A stretch of DNA of 49,596 bases from Ettlia oleoabundans (GCA_019693395.1 JAAMXP010001110.1:1-49596), one strand, 5' to 3'. Positions 1 through 11,991 are shown, counted from the first letter of the stretch. Notes: a model not told the origin generated them from the letters alone. A program made the numbers and translations.

Positions 1-50
1 CCCAGCCCACCACCGCCCTCGCCACCACCGCCCAGCCCGCCTCCACCCAG
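1..50 (+). CDS. Partial proline/serine-rich exon of an unidentified gene entering from the left
   Basis: The first 50 bases read as an unbroken proline run with serine interruptions (PSPPPP-type repeats) and end at a clean GTAAGG donor at position 51. This composition is typical of hydroxyproline-rich linkers in algal extracellular or cell-wall proteins. The 5' part of the gene lies outside the window. A second frame (Ala/Thr/Pro-rich) is also open, so the frame is not certain. The protein cannot be named from this fragment. Calling it a wall-type linker is inference from composition only. Confidence 0.45.
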
Positions 51-1389
51 GTAAGGCTTCCAGCCGCTCTTGTCTGGTTGTTTGCAACAAAGCGTGATGT
101 GGTTGCCTGGTGTGGGGGGTTGCAAGTGCAATGAAAATCATGTGATCATGCTGGCCAAGCAATAAGCTGGGTAAAACACCCAAATGCATGGTAGTTGCAC
201 CCGGCTCGTCTTGAAGCCGCAGGATCTGTGCAAGGAACACATTTGCATGCAGTCCAACATCACAGCTGACTGAGCCATCCACTCCCAACCCTCCCTGGTG
301 CAATATGCCCCTCTGTGCAGCCCGGTGGATTCCTGCACCTCCCCTACATTCACAAATCTGCTGGGCAGCGGCAACCTCTTTGGTGGCAAGGGCGGTTCGG
401 AGGGAATCGGGCAAGTAGCACATTGAAATAGTGTATTGATGTTGTTGAAGGATCGTCAGGATCACCAAAACCGGTGGGTGCCAGCCGCGGTCGAGCGTGA
501 CCCCCTGTTTGAGGCTTGGCAGTTAGAGCTTGTCAGCTGGCCCACCCCAACGGAAGGACGACACCAGGGTTGGGTTTGGATTTTTTGTAACCTTCCAACA
601 TGCCAATGCGTTGCCTATGCACACAAGGCATACATGTCTTGGTGTGTTGCACACAACACCCTTGCATACAGCCTTGAAATCCCTGTTGTGCATGCAGGCA
701 CAGTCAGCACCATCGTGTCCGCCAGCTTCTGGAACAAGCTGGGCTCTGGGGTCAATCAAGTGGCAGTGTGAGCATGTGTTGTGCAATCTCTGTGGACACA
801 GGACTGGTGTCGTTCCATGCGCTTCATCCGCGCCTGTCTGCCCAACCCAACGCTGCCTCGGCCCTGATTGGCATGTGGCTGTTTTGCTAGAGTTGCGTGG
901 ACGCTACTTAAGAACCTTCCCCTCTCGCCTGGATGCTGTGGTGCAGGCAGGGCATGGACTGCGACTACACAGAAACTATACCTACGCCTGTGCGAGCTGG
1001 CAGGAACCATAGCAGGCTAGAAGCACCAACTCCTGCTGTTGCACAAGCTTGCACACAGCCGGCATGCATTACCCGGCACCTGCCTGTGCTCAACTGCAGC
1101 TCAGGTTCAGCTGCATTGAATCCCTGCCCGTACCGCAGGTGCTGGCAGCACCGGTGGAGGCGCGCTGCCGCTGGGACGCTTTCCCCTTGCTGGGGGGGAC
1201 CCCACACTCCTGACACTGCCATCCTCCGGGAGCGCCTTCACTTACAACTGGGTAGGACTGCCAGGCTGTTACCTGTCGTCACAAGCTGTCGTCACCGCAA
1301 GCCAAGACCTCACTACACCTCGCACTCGTACTTGCTAAATCTTTGCTACATCAAAATTATGTTTATAAAATTTGTGGTTATGTTATTGA

Positions 1390-1433
1390 GCTAACTCAAA
1401 GGTTGTTTCAAAAAGCTAACTCAAAGGTTGTTT
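1390..1433. repeat. Two direct copies of a 19-bp unit
   Basis: The unit GCTAACTCAAAGGTTGTTT occurs at 1390-1408 and again at 1415-1433, separated by a short A-rich spacer. No function is apparent. It may be a small local duplication. Confidence 0.8.
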
Positions 1434-1493
1434 TTGCTCTGCCCAGGCTACCCAGCTGGTCGTTCAGTGTGTGCGCTCCCGCGTCGCGCCCAG

Positions 1494-1578
1494 GCCCCCC
1501 ACCCCCCCCCCCCCACCACACTCACACCCCCTTCACCACCGCCCCCCCCCACACACACAACCCCGCACACCCACCGCC
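1494..1578. repeat. C-rich low-complexity tract
   Basis: Long runs of C broken by CA and CAC units. The composition is strongly strand-asymmetric. No encoded product is supported here. Confidence 0.75.
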
Positions 1579-2050
1579 TACTGAGTTTATGGAAAGCTGG
1601 TTCTGCTGTTCTCAGTCACCCACCACGTGTAACAGTGACTTGGCTGTTTCCTCCACTATAAGCAGTAATCGTGTGCACAGAGCTGCAGCTGGACGGACAT
1701 GCCGGTCCGCACCTCTCACAAGTGAGGAAGCAGCAGAGCAGGGCCTTGAGCGCTATGGCTGCCATAATCAGTCTGTTGAGCCATTCGCAACGTACTCACC
1801 ACAGCACGACCAGCAACCGGCATCCTCTCTGGCCCCGCCAATTACAGGGCCCGTCACTGACTCCCCTGTGCATGCCTCCAACTTGGGTGGCGTTTTGGGT
1901 CGCTTGCCACGGGGCAGCCTGGTGCTGACAGTAAGCCTGTTGATAGTGTTCTGCTCGTGCCTGCCACGTTCCACCTGATGCTTCCGCTTGATGTGCACCT
2001 CGGTTCAGTGGACAACTCAGCTCCGGAGACGGAATTGACTAGGGTGGTTG

Positions 2051-2055
2051 TTACA
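2051..2055 (-). terminator. TGTAA poly(A) signal for RPL32
   Basis: TGTAA is the usual polyadenylation signal of chlorophyte algae. This one lies about 92 nt downstream of the RPL32 stop, on the coding strand. Confidence 0.5.
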
Positions 2056-2146
2056 GGTCACAAACGGGGTATGCCTGCGCACTGCTGATACAATCCAGGG
2101 CTGCTGCTGCGGGTCCAAAGGCCCGTGCGAGGTGTGCTGCCGCCGC

Positions 2147-4148
2147 TTACTCGTCCTCCTGGCTGCGCAGCCGGCTGTTGCCGTTGGTGAGCGCAATGTT
2201 GAGCTGCAAGGCAATGACAGGCGCGGAAGGAAGCAGCGAGGAGGGAGGGTGAGGCGCGGGATGTAGGCAAGGGCAGCTAGGATGGGCTGGCACACTGAGT
2301 GCAACATTTCCTGCCCAACAGGGCGTCATACATGGTTCGCTGAACGGACTAGGCTGTACCCGTGCTTGGCGCTGCTTTTCTGCTGAGAAATCTGCTGAGG
2401 TACTGTGAATGTACAGCTGCCACCGCCAAATGGCTGACGGATGGATCATTGGGAAACGCGCAGGCTGGCTAGCTAGCTGACTGTCTGCCTGCCTCGTACA
2501 ACTCAAGCCGTGCCAGACCCAAGCTTGCAAGCGGTCCGGCGAATCTTGCTGGGTGCACACATTGCCAGCTGCGGCAACTGGCGGTGCCAAAGCTGGGCCG
2601 CCCAACAGAACGTCTGCAAAGCTGAGCTCTGCTGCCACAGGCTGTCTGATGTTCGCCACTTGCTGCACTGCGCTTCAAATGTGCCACTCCAGCAGCTTGC
2701 TTACCCCGCCGAGCAGCAACCATAAAATTGATTGCAGTGCAGCACCCCAGCACTGAGATGTTGAATACCAAAACATGACTATTCCACAGCCCTGCTACCA
2801 GCATACAGGACATGCCACTGCGGGCAAGCGCAACACACCTCTGCCGCACGCTCCACAATAGCCTTGCGCTTCAGTGTGGAGACGTTGTGTGCAATCTCGG
2901 CGCAGTACTTGCGGTTGTGCATCATCAGCAGCTCGAGGTCGCTCACATTGCTCACCACGTACTTGAGGAAGCCTGCAAGGGTACAGTAACGCAAGGGCAG
3001 GGGCAGATTGTCGCTCAGTACGAACTCAAAGGGAGTGTGGGGCACAGGAGGGGGGGGGTGAGAAGGGAGAACGATTAAGCCTGGGAACTAGAAGGGATGA
3101 ATGGGCGAGTGAAGGTGAGGGGAGCATCCTGGGGCAAAGGGCAGCAGCAAGTGACACATGTTGGCACCCGCTGTCCAGCGCCCGTCAAAAAGTTGTGGCG
3201 AGGCCAAAGCGATGCAATATGGGTGCCGCTCTGCTCATGTCGCACATGGCTGTGCTGCCTTGCAGCTGCTTGTGGATCCCCATGCTGCATGCGGTGCTGG
3301 TTGCGCGGGTGACGGTCATAATCATGCTACAGCTGCTGTTGGCAGGTTTCAGCTCGGCTGCGCAACTTTAAGGGCCCAAATAGCTGCATACCCCACTGCC
3401 TCCCTCGTGCACCATACGATGCGCTGGTGCTGCTGTGCTGCCTTAACTGTTGCATATAATGGTCCACTGCTGCATCGCTCAACTGCACTGCAGCCCGCCC
3501 CAGCCTGAGCATTGATTCTGCCTTCCTAAAAAGCCAGCTGTGCTTCCCCAAGCCCGCATCCGGGGCCTAGTGGCAACTTCAGCTCCTCCTGCGCTGCTCC
3601 TGCTCCATTGAATGCCAGCACCCACCAAGCCTGATTGTATGACGCCTGGGAACCAGGACCCCCTGCATTCTGTGCAGCGTTATTGCAGCCCAGCAAATAC
3701 TATGCCAGCTCTTCCCCCGCTCCCTCACCGTTGGGCAGCACATGGCGCGTCTTCTTGTTGGTGCCGTAGCCAATGTTGGGCATGTTGATGCCACATCCCT
3801 TGAACTTCCGGCGCACGCGCGAGTCAATACCCTTGGGACGCCGCCAGCTCTCCTGCAGAGCAGAAGCGTAGCCAGCAGGAAAAACGTGGGCGGCGGCAAC
3901 AAGTTGGCTGTCTTGCTCCGACGGCCCCATCGCCGCCCCAGTGGGAGCACTTCTCCTTCCTCAATTGATGCTGGGTTCGGGCGTTCGTGGCCTGCAGGGC
4001 CCAAAATTGCACTGACGGGCACCAGCCGAGCTGCTCGACTGCTGCAGCCAGCAATGACCTTCACAGCGATCTTGCGGTCGCTCTGATGGCGCTTGAAGGG
4101 CTTGGTGCGCTTCTTGATGCTCTTCACGCGCACCAGAGGAGTCACCAT
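2147..4148 (-). CDS. RPL32: 60S ribosomal protein L32 (eL32)
   Basis: Structural protein of the cytosolic large ribosomal subunit. Exons: complement(join(2147..2203,2839..2972,3729..3852,4059..4148)), 405 nt, 134 aa, which matches the family length. The N-terminus [18 protein letters not shown], the [18 protein letters not shown] segment, [14 protein letters not shown] and the tail LRSQEDE are all hallmark eL32 sequence. The intron 1 donor is a weak GTCATT. The start at 4148 gives the family N-terminus. A CGCAG just upstream (about 4158-4162 on the plus strand) suggests that a 5'UTR intron ends 10 bases before the ATG. A TGTAA (2051-2055 on this strand) lies about 90 bases past the stop. The gene is head-to-head with the ING gene. 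Confidence 0.95.
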
Positions 4149-4708
4149 TTTGCCGTTCCTGCGGAAACACATGGATTTAATGTGACTACCATGGAACTGA
4201 CCATCTTGGAAGCCTGTTTCAAGTCAGCCGGAGCGCCATGCGGCTTGGGGCATGCTGCTGGCCTGAGGCGGCTCCCGCTGAGGCTGCGACGGCGGTGCCT
4301 ACCTCCTTAACACTCCCGGCACGAGGGGAAAGAGGCCTACCTCGCAAAGACAACTCCCTTTCAGCGCGCGGCGCCACTCCGACGTGGCTCCTGGGTCGTC
4401 CGGCACCCCTGCCAAACAAGGGAACGTTTCAGCGCTTTCAAAGGGCCAGACGCCTGCGCAAGGCACGCCAGGCCTATTCAAGGGATTCCAGGTCGCAGTT
4501 CGACCACTGACAGGCGGGCACCCGAGGGACAGTCGCCAGCGGGCACGAGAGCCTCCCTGTACAGTAAATCACAAACTTCTTCCCATCAATGGTAGCTTAA
4601 GTCGGCGTCGAAAGTGCTGCAGGGAGCTCTCGGTTCAAACAAGCCAGCAGGGCTGCAGCGCCGCCTGCGGGCGTGCGGCCGGCAGCGGCTTGCCTCGCTG
4701 TATGCACC
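4149..4708. promoter_or_regulatory. Divergent intergenic region, RPL32 / ING
   Basis: 560 bases between two start codons facing away from each other. It must hold both promoters, both 5'UTRs and probably the RPL32 5'UTR intron. I see no clear TATA box and no additional gene. Open frames across it lack family similarity. Confidence 0.6.
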
Positions 4709-6873
4709 ATGGCGGATCAAATAGTTTACCTAGAGAAGTACATTGACAGTGAGTGTGAAGGACTGTGGTATGCCATTGTATAGCGCAAGGCTGCTGCAAT
4801 TTGTTAACCCTGCTAGTTTTGCATGCCCCGCTGCAGTGCGGTTTCCACGCCGCCCTGCTGCTTTGCTTCACCGTTGTTGCCCTCCTGCACCCACCCTTCA
4901 TCAACAGGCACCACCCCGCTGCCAGCGGAGCTCAATCGCATCCTCAACTCCATCAAGGATCTGGATGAACGCTCAGACGGTGCGACAGGCAGCGACATCA
5001 TGCACAGCATGCCATAATGCGTTCGCCTGCAACGCCCGGCATCTGTTGTGTTCCTGCGATTATGCAGCGTGCTGTGGCCAGCCCTGCTTGGACTGCCCGC
5101 TTCCACGTGAACTATGCCTGCTTTGCTCGCTCTCCACTCTGCTGCAAGTCTTTCAACCCCAACCCCATCCCAACCGCCCGTGTTGGCCGCTGCCCCACCT
5201 GCTGCGCCTGGGCGTGCTGTCGTCCTTGCAGACCTGGCAGCCCAGATCCAGGAGAATGTGGAGACTGTTCTGAAAATGCCTCCGGCATCAGCCAGCGGCC
5301 GCAAGGGCGGTGGCGACAGCGAGGAACTTGCGGCGCTTCGAGCGCAGATAGAGAGCGATCAGCGCCTGCTCATTCAGTTTGCAGAGGAGAAGGTGCAGCT
5401 GGCGGTGCAGGTGCGTGCGCCTGCACGTGCGCAAGTATATGGTTGAAACTTGCATATGCATTTCATCTTTGCAGCCAGGTGAGGTCGAACGGCATGATTT
5501 GGTGCCAAACGCAGCTGCAAGGGGTGGAAAGCACCATGCCTTGGACACCAGCTGTGTGGCTGTCCTGCGCTGAGATTGCTTAACTTTGCATAGCATGCAT
5601 GCATTGTGAGGTTGTGTGTTATGCTGTGCCATGCTGTGCTGTTCCATGCAGGGCTATGACCTGTTGGAGCAGCATCTTGGGCAGGCTGATCTGGACATTG
5701 TGCAACTGGAGGCAGAGGTAAGCACAGCGGGAAGGCTGGAAGGAGAAAATGTGTGAGAAGCGGCGGTGGTGGCAGGGTGAAGGGTGTACCTGAAGGCAAA
5801 AATATTGCAGGAACGGGAAAGGTAGGGTGCTGAGGGCATTTGCCACACAGCTGGTTGAGTGCATGCCTTGCTGCGTCTATGTGTGCCTTCCGCAGCTGCA
5901 AGCGCTGGGCGCAGACTTGGGAGCCATATCCGTGGGGGCGCCAGACTACTCGGGAGGCACGTTTGACGACCCGCCGCCACCCAAGCGAGGTGGATCCCGC
6001 CTGCGGGACGTCCCCTCCTTTGACTCCATGGACACAGCGGCGCCCGTGGTGGAGGCCAAACGTGAGCACCTGACCTGCACTGCTGTGAGGCTGGGCAGTG
6101 CATGCCATGGAAGATTAAGACGCCTTCAGGCCACTGCCTGGCGCCTGGTTGGAGCATGCGCGTTTGCCAATGGAAGTATGTTAGTAGCCGGTGTAACATG
6201 GCACAATGTTGGTTCTCCTGTTGAGAGGTGTCGAACAAATTCCTCCTTGCTGCTATGCCGCCTGCCCCTGCAGCGCGGAAGACCACCATCACGCTGAATC
6301 TCAACCGCCAGGTGTCGGGGTTTGAGGGGACGCCTGCAACGGGCGAGGCGCAGACGCCTGGGCTAGACTCGCTCGCAGCACCTACCCTGAAGCGGCCTCC
6401 CTCCACAGGTGGGCAGGCCAAGGGATCGCTGGGGGTGGGTTCCAGCTGGCTGTTCTGGCAGAGAAGCAGATGCCATGTCCAGAGCTGCACAGCAGATATG
6501 CTTGGCCTGCCTTGCCTCCGCTATCGAAGCGTGCTGCTGCTGCCTGGCATGAGCCCATGCGCCCGTAACTGCTGGCCTTTAAGCGCTCACCGTCTGTGCC
6601 TGGTTCCCCTTGCTTATCCGCCTGGCCGAGCTGGTTGCAGCACCGCGCAAGGCCCCCACGCCCGTGCCCCAGCAGGCACCCCCACCCAGCGATGGCTACC
6701 AGCGTAACCGGCGAGCGGCAGCAGCTGGCGTGCAGGCAGTGGCCGCAGCTGAGGTGGCGGCTATGGAGGAGGATGACATGTCGCCAGCGGAGCGCCTCCG
6801 TGCTGGCAGCGGCAGCATGCAGGCAGGGCAGGGGCAGGGAGGTGCACATCCTATGTCCTATTTCCCCTCGTGA
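4709..6873 (+). CDS. ING-family (inhibitor of growth) N-terminal-domain protein lacking a PHD finger
   Basis: ING proteins are histone-mark-reading subunits of histone acetyltransferase and deacetylase complexes. Exons: join(4709..4748,4908..4979,5232..5410,5652..5717,5896..6061,6274..6408,6641..6873), 891 nt, 296 aa. The N-terminus MADQIVYLEKYIDS followed by LPAELNRIL and IKDLDERS is the ING helical signature, and a coiled-coil-like stretch (EELAALRAQIESDQRLL) covers residues up to about 118. The rest is Pro/Ala/Gly-rich and ends in SYFPS. The Cys4-His-Cys3 PHD finger that normally ends ING proteins is absent from all frames near the 3' end. An upstream ATG (4702) is out of frame and soon stops. 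TGTAA signals follow at 6912, 6936 and 6951. The nuclear role is inferred from the family. Confidence 0.8.
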
Positions 6874-6911
6874 CTAATGACCCGGCCAACAGCCTTTACC
6901 ATCAAACAGCT

Positions 6912-6955
6912 TGTAACTATCAGCATAACTGAACGTGTAAGTATTGGTCCTGTAA
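6912..6955 (+). terminator. Three TGTAA poly(A) signals after the ING-family gene
   Basis: TGTAA occurs at 6912-6916, 6936-6940 and 6951-6955, between 39 and 82 nt after the stop. The gap to the convergent DZIP1-like gene is only 179 bases, so the 3' ends may overlap. Confidence 0.55.
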
Positions 6956-7052
6956 GTATTCAGTCAACAGTCCCGTCAAATTGCACACCAAGGGTGCACA
7001 CGTTGCAAACATGTCAGATATACGCTTAACATCACCCAGTTTATGGCCCTGG

Positions 7053-10000
7053 CTACCAAAGGCCCGCATCTGGCCCTCCCGCCATTACTGTGCGGCGAGG
7101 AGAGGGCCTTACTGGAGCGGCTTCCCCCGTGTCCCAATCCCTTGAACCCCAGGGCTCTGCTGGCGTGATCTCTTCCACATGCCTGTGCGCCCGCCTGCCA
7201 CGCGGCGACTGCAACACCTCAGCCCCTGCAGTGTGGCTGGTGAAAGAGGGCCGCCTGCCAATGCGCTGAGCTGGCACCAACTCATCACCATCGCTTTCCA
7301 TGCCGCTGAACTGCACGCTCCTTGCAGCCCGCAGCCTGGAGGGGGAGGCTCGTGGCGATGCACTGTGCCCCAGCGGCGACCGGCGGCCCTGCATCTCAGC
7401 TCCTGCCTGTACCATATGATAGTGGCTGGCAGACCTGCGGGCAAGGAAAAGATTAGGCACTGCCACACGGCCTAACCAACGGAAAATGGTATACTTTCTG
7501 CTGGGCATAGCATCAAGCTTGGCAGCGCTTAGGAACTTGTGAGTGAGAGATTCAGGCACATGCATGCCGAGACATCAGGCGTCGTGCTTCCTGTCAATCG
7601 TCCCAGAACCCCACCTTACCTCACCTCCCACCCCACCACCACCACCACCACCACACCCTCTTTCTGCCCCACCACCGTGCAGCATTCATTCTTTTAGCGC
7701 TCACCAGGGGCTGCGCGGGGTTCCCTCAACATCTGCGTCCAGATACCCGTGGTCTGACAGCACAGAAGCGCCGCGTGCAAGAGGACTGTAAGTAGCATCC
7801 TCATCCCCCACTTGGTCCAACACCTGCGTTTCGCAAAAAGCCATGTGGTTATCAAGGGAGCAGGTTCTGTTGCAGAAGACCTTGAAGCCAGTAGGTAGCA
7901 GTTGAGCAGTAAAAGTGGAGCGCAGATGTGTTGGTGATCTCACCTGCTCCACAAAGCCCCGCCGCCGTGGGGTGTCCAGCTCATCATCCTTGCTGGCTGT
8001 CCCTGCAGGTGCAAGCAAAGCAGGGAAGCAGCCCAGACTTTTAGCCATCAACACCTAGGCAGCCCGTGCTCAGGCAGCCCGTGCTCAGGCAGCCCGTGCT
8101 CAGGCAGCCCGTGCTCAGGCAGCAACAGTGGCATTCAAGATGACTGCTTGCTGCACAGACACCAGCATCACTCACTGATGGGCCTCAGGATGGGGGCCTG
8201 CACCAACTTGGGGCGCTTCACGGGCGATGGATCCCGGTGCCCACCAGCAAGTTCAGCCATCTGCAGGCATACAGGGCATGCACATGAACATGATGTCACG
8301 CAACGATGCTTCAGGTTCACTCAAGGTTTGGTTGCACCCCTTTGCTCCTGCTCTTCCTGCATTTCTTGCAAATTTGAGCACCCTGGTTTCTGAACCCATT
8401 ACCCACCCGTTGCACGTGCCATGTGGCGGTGGACCGCATGTAGTCCATGCGCCGCCTGTCGCCATCTGTCATGGTCCGCCGAGCAGCGCTGCGCCGATGC
8501 TCCAGCTCAGCCATGGCCTGCTCCAGCTGTCCATTTGTGAGCTGCTGGGAGTCGGGATCCAGGCCATAGCTGGACAGCTCAGCTGCCAGCTCAGCCTCCA
8601 GCTCCTCCTGCAAAGAGAGGAGAAAGGAAAGCGGCAGCTTCGCAGGATAGAGCTCACTTCACTTCCCATTCGAATGGATGAAATGATTCCAGCAACCGCA
8701 GCCTCATCCCATTCAATGCCTCGCTACACCGTGACGCCTCGAAATGCCCAACTAGCAGCCGATTGGTGCCAGCAGGCAACCTTCATGTGCTCAAGCACTT
8801 GCCTGTAGATCTGGTCTAAGAGCCAGGAAGCTGCCAAGGCTGTGGGGGAAGCGGCTGACGACGCCCGGGCGCTCAGCGTGGTGCAGGGTATGCTGCATCT
8901 CCCGCCTGAATTGTCGCATGTCAGCCGCAGTGGGCGCATCAGATGGTAAAGATCCCAGGGTAGGGCTGGCAGCCTGCTGCCGCCCACGGGCGCTGCTGGG
9001 GCGGCTTCCTGGTCGCTGCGCTGTGCCGCTGTCATATGCGCCTGCTGTACAATTGGCCGGAAGCTGCCTGCCAGCTGCTGTGGTGGTGTCTCCCTCAATG
9101 GGCGAGCCAATGCCTCGCTCTGCTGAGGAAGAAGGCTGCTGCCTCTGCTGCTGGCCCTGCGGGCTGGCGCCTCGGCTGCTTGGCGCGCTGGCTGGCCGTC
9201 TGGCTGTGCTAGCCCTGGCATCAGCAGCTGCTGCCTTGGTGGGTGATACGCTGCATGATGGTGGCTTGCTGTCGCCCCCTCTGCTGGCAACCACTTGCAG
9301 CAGTCGGCGTGACAGGTGTGCAATCTCCTCGGTGTCATGTGCGGCCTGCTGCCGCAGCCGCCGACACTCCTCCCTCAGCTGTGCCTTCTCCGCCCTCAAG
9401 CACTCCACCTCCTGCTGCAGGACCTCCACTGTTGCTGCAATAGCCCTATCGGCAGCCTGTGGCGCTGTGGGCTGGCTGCTTGACTGGCTCATGTGCTGCT
9501 CTTGGGCCGCATGTAGCAGCTGCTCCAGCTGCTTGCACCGGGCTGTTGCCCGTTGCAGCAAAGCATCACTGGCTGCCAGCTGAGCCCTCTGGGACTCCAC
9601 CTGCCCAGAGTGAAGAGAGTGAAGCGAAAGCGGAATTACTTGCAATGTACCAAAACAGTGTTGTTGGGCAGGCCTGGTACCCATTGCACCTCACTGATTT
9701 TTAGAATGTGGAAAAGCCAGGCTCGTAAGCATGACCCCTCACCTGATCCTCCAGCTGCTGCATGCGGGCGTCGTCAGCATCCTCCAGCTCTGCTCCCAAC
9801 CCACTTGCCGCCAAGCAGCTGCCCGCCCGGCTGGGACTGCGCTCCCGCTCCACCCTTGCCAGCTTGCTGCGCAGCATATCTGCCTCAGCCTGTGCTGCCT
9901 CCACCTCTGTTCGAAGCCGCCTGGCCTCTGCAACTGGGACAGCAGCTGCCCTGTTGGCAGCGGCAGCTGCATGAGCGGCCTCTAGTGCTGCCGCCTCTGC

Positions 10001-11474
10001 CCGCTGCTCCGCCTCCCGCTCCCGCCGCTGCGCTGCTTCCAGCTTGGATTGCAGGCCGGGTGAGCCCTCACTGCTGACCACAACGCTCAGCTTGGCCTTC
10101 CTGCAAGGCATTGCAAGGTGAGGTAAGTATGCCAAGTGATGGGACAGCAATGTGGAGTGAAGCATGTTGTAGACACAGCAAGTCCTGCCATAAATGTAGG
10201 TTCCAGCTGCCGGTTGTCCTGGCAACCATGCAGCAGGGCCACCCCCACCTGTCCCTGTGCCTTCTCCGTTCCTCCTCCAGAGCTGCTTGCAAACGCTCCG
10301 CTGCAGCTTCCCGCTCCTCCCGACGTGCACACTCCACCGCCCTTGCGCTGCTGCCTTTCATGCTGACTTGAGCCGCCACTGCTGCTGCCACTGCATCCGC
10401 CAGCTTGCTGTTGTCCCTACAATACAGCAGTGCAATAGAGGGAAGCGTGCACAATGAGAGCAGTTTTCTCTCATTTCACAGCTTCTGCAAACTGCAAACT
10501 ACAAAGTTTGTAACTACAGAGGTGGTTAGGAAGCGCCGGTCGCCAACAGATGGGTTGGCTAGTGCTACTTGCGTGCCATGCAGTATTTTGTAACAGCCTG
10601 CACTTTTACCTCTGCATGTCCTGCCGCTCCTGTGTCAACTGCGCCAGCTGTGCCTCCAGCTTCTGCAGCTTGGCTGCAGCAGCTGGGTCTGCCATTTCCA
10701 CCACCCTCTCAACCACTCGCACTTCTGGTGGTGGTGGTGGTGGTGGAACATGCTGGCGCGCCAGTGCCAGAGCCTGCACGATAAAACGAACCATGCACTT
10801 GTACTATTGCGATAAAGCAGGTGTGCCACTGCGCAGTTCTTGCAAGCTGGCAGCGATCCTCAGTCTGTGTGCTGTCAGCATCCAAGTAGCTGGCAAGATC
10901 GCCCCCCAGGTCCCCCTTCGCATACCTCAAAGCTTCGCAGTGACTTCTTCATGTGCCGTGTCTCCTTACGGCTTCCGGCCAGCTCCTCCCTGAGCTCCTT
11001 CACCTTGAGCTGCAGCACACTGACCTGCTGACGCAGTCGTCCCGTCTCGCCCTGTGTGGCGGTGCTATCTGCAGCCAGCCTGTCCTGAACGTACAGCAGA
11101 TAATCAAGTGTAAGCTGCGCCACGCGGAAGAGCTGGATGAAGTTGGCGGGGGTGAGGTTGCGTGCGTCCTCGGCCTCAATGTCGCCAGAGTGAACGACGT
11201 CTAGCACCGACTCCAGCGCGTCAATGTCGCTGTTGCGGACAATTGCGGCAATGTCAATCGCATGCAGCACCCGCCAGTCAATCAGGCAGCGGGGGCTGTG
11301 GAAGTGAAAAGGGGCGTCTGCGGCTTTGTTGGGCTGGTGGGCACCTCGGCACCCTGCCGGCAAAGTCAGCACACCGCTAGCCATCGCTCCAAGCCCACCG
11401 CCGCCGCTGCCACCATTTACATGCTCGCTGGCCGGCATGGCGCTGCTTTGAACAATTGGCGCGACAGGCCACAC
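7053..11474 (-). CDS. DZIP1/IGUANA-like coiled-coil protein
   Basis: Exons: complement(join(7053..7434,7705..7823,7944..8002,8176..8260,8407..8607,8803..9600,9743..10100,10249..10416,10610..10773,10926..11474)), 2883 nt, 960 aa. Residues about 55-135 match the Dzip-like N-terminal domain: PFHFHSPRCLIDWRVLHAID, a divergent central part, then FRVAQLTLDYLLYVQDRL. A coiled coil (LRQQVSVLQLKVKELREEL), a polyproline patch and long Glu/Arg/Ala coiled coils follow, then a Ser/Arg/Pro-rich tail. DZIP1 proteins act at the basal body and ciliary transition zone in animals and algae. The C2H2 zinc finger that follows the N-domain in animal DZIP1 is missing. The intron after 8803 uses a GC donor (GCAAGT). 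The start could instead be the in-frame ATG at 11438. The exon junctions in the tail are the least certain. Confidence 0.75.
8057..8123. repeat. 15-bp tandem repeat, about 4.5 copies, inside an intron
   Basis: Four perfect units of AGGCAGCCCGTGCTC plus a partial fifth. They lie in an intron (8003-8175) of the DZIP1-like gene. This is a minisatellite with no spacer sequences, so it is not a CRISPR. Confidence 0.95.
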
Positions 11475-11991
11475 TGCTGTTTTACGCTGGCAGCAAGAGG
11501 TGGCGGGAAGAGGTGGACTGCAGTCAACTGGTGAGGGTCGGGTGCTGGAAAAACTGCGCAGGGTTTGCTACGTGCAAGAATAGCCCTTTCATACATGAGG
11601 GGCGCCCTTCAACGGGCGACCGAGATAAAATAACCGCAATGGCTTGTGCAGTAGCACCGCAGGCACAGCACGGCCGTCTTGTCTTTGCTTGTGGTGGTCC
11701 TGGTCGTCTGTGGACCAGTTTATGATGTGCCCGTCTCATCTAGATGCCCAAGTCACAAAGCCAGGCTAGAGTCGGCTGCGACCCCCTTAACTCACGCCGC
11801 GTGTCAGGCAGCGCAGTCTTGCGTCGTTGTGAGGAACATTGCGCACAACGGTATCGAGCGCTGACTGGAGAGGCTTGCAGCCCACAGGGGTGCTGGCGTT
11901 GACAGCTGCGCCGGTCGCCGCTTGCGCTGTGCCGCCCCGCCCGCCTGACCAGTGTTCGGCAGCACTCAGCTCTTTACACCCCAAGGCCAGG
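11475..11991. promoter_or_regulatory. Divergent intergenic region, DZIP1-like / COM1
   Basis: 517 bases between two outward-facing start codons. AT-richer patches (for example GATAAAATAAC near 11622) may belong to promoters. I see no convincing additional gene or RNA. Confidence 0.5.

Larger units (their letters stand above)
51..2146 (+). other. Unresolved plus-strand region, probably exons and introns of the gene above
   Basis: Several stretches look like exons but I could not join them with confidence. About 331-413 reads CTSPTFTNLLGSG followed by a Gly-rich stretch. About 696-767 reads TVSTIVSASFWNKLGSG. About 1138-1341 is open and Gly/Ser/Leu-rich (SGSAFTYNW) and ends at a TAA. About 1918-2091 is open and contains FHLMLPLDVHLGSVDN. 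Introns with GT or GC donors would be needed to connect them. No domain is recognisable. A C-rich low-complexity tract and a short direct repeat lie between 1390 and 1580. Confidence 0.3.

Noticed and set aside
6641..6873. A PHD finger expected at the end of the ING-family gene
   Set aside because: No Cys/His pattern was found in any frame from 6400 to 7050, so the domain is reported as absent and not as missed.
8057..8123. Regular short repeats resembling a CRISPR array
   Set aside because: The 15-bp units are directly adjacent without spacers and lie in an intron of a eukaryotic gene. It is a minisatellite.
10926..11474. Assigning the coiled-coil gene to kinesin, myosin or a centrosomal family by coiled coil alone
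   Set aside because: The N-terminal globular segment (IDWRVLHAID … LTLDYLLYVQD) fits the Dzip N-terminal domain better, and no motor motifs are present.
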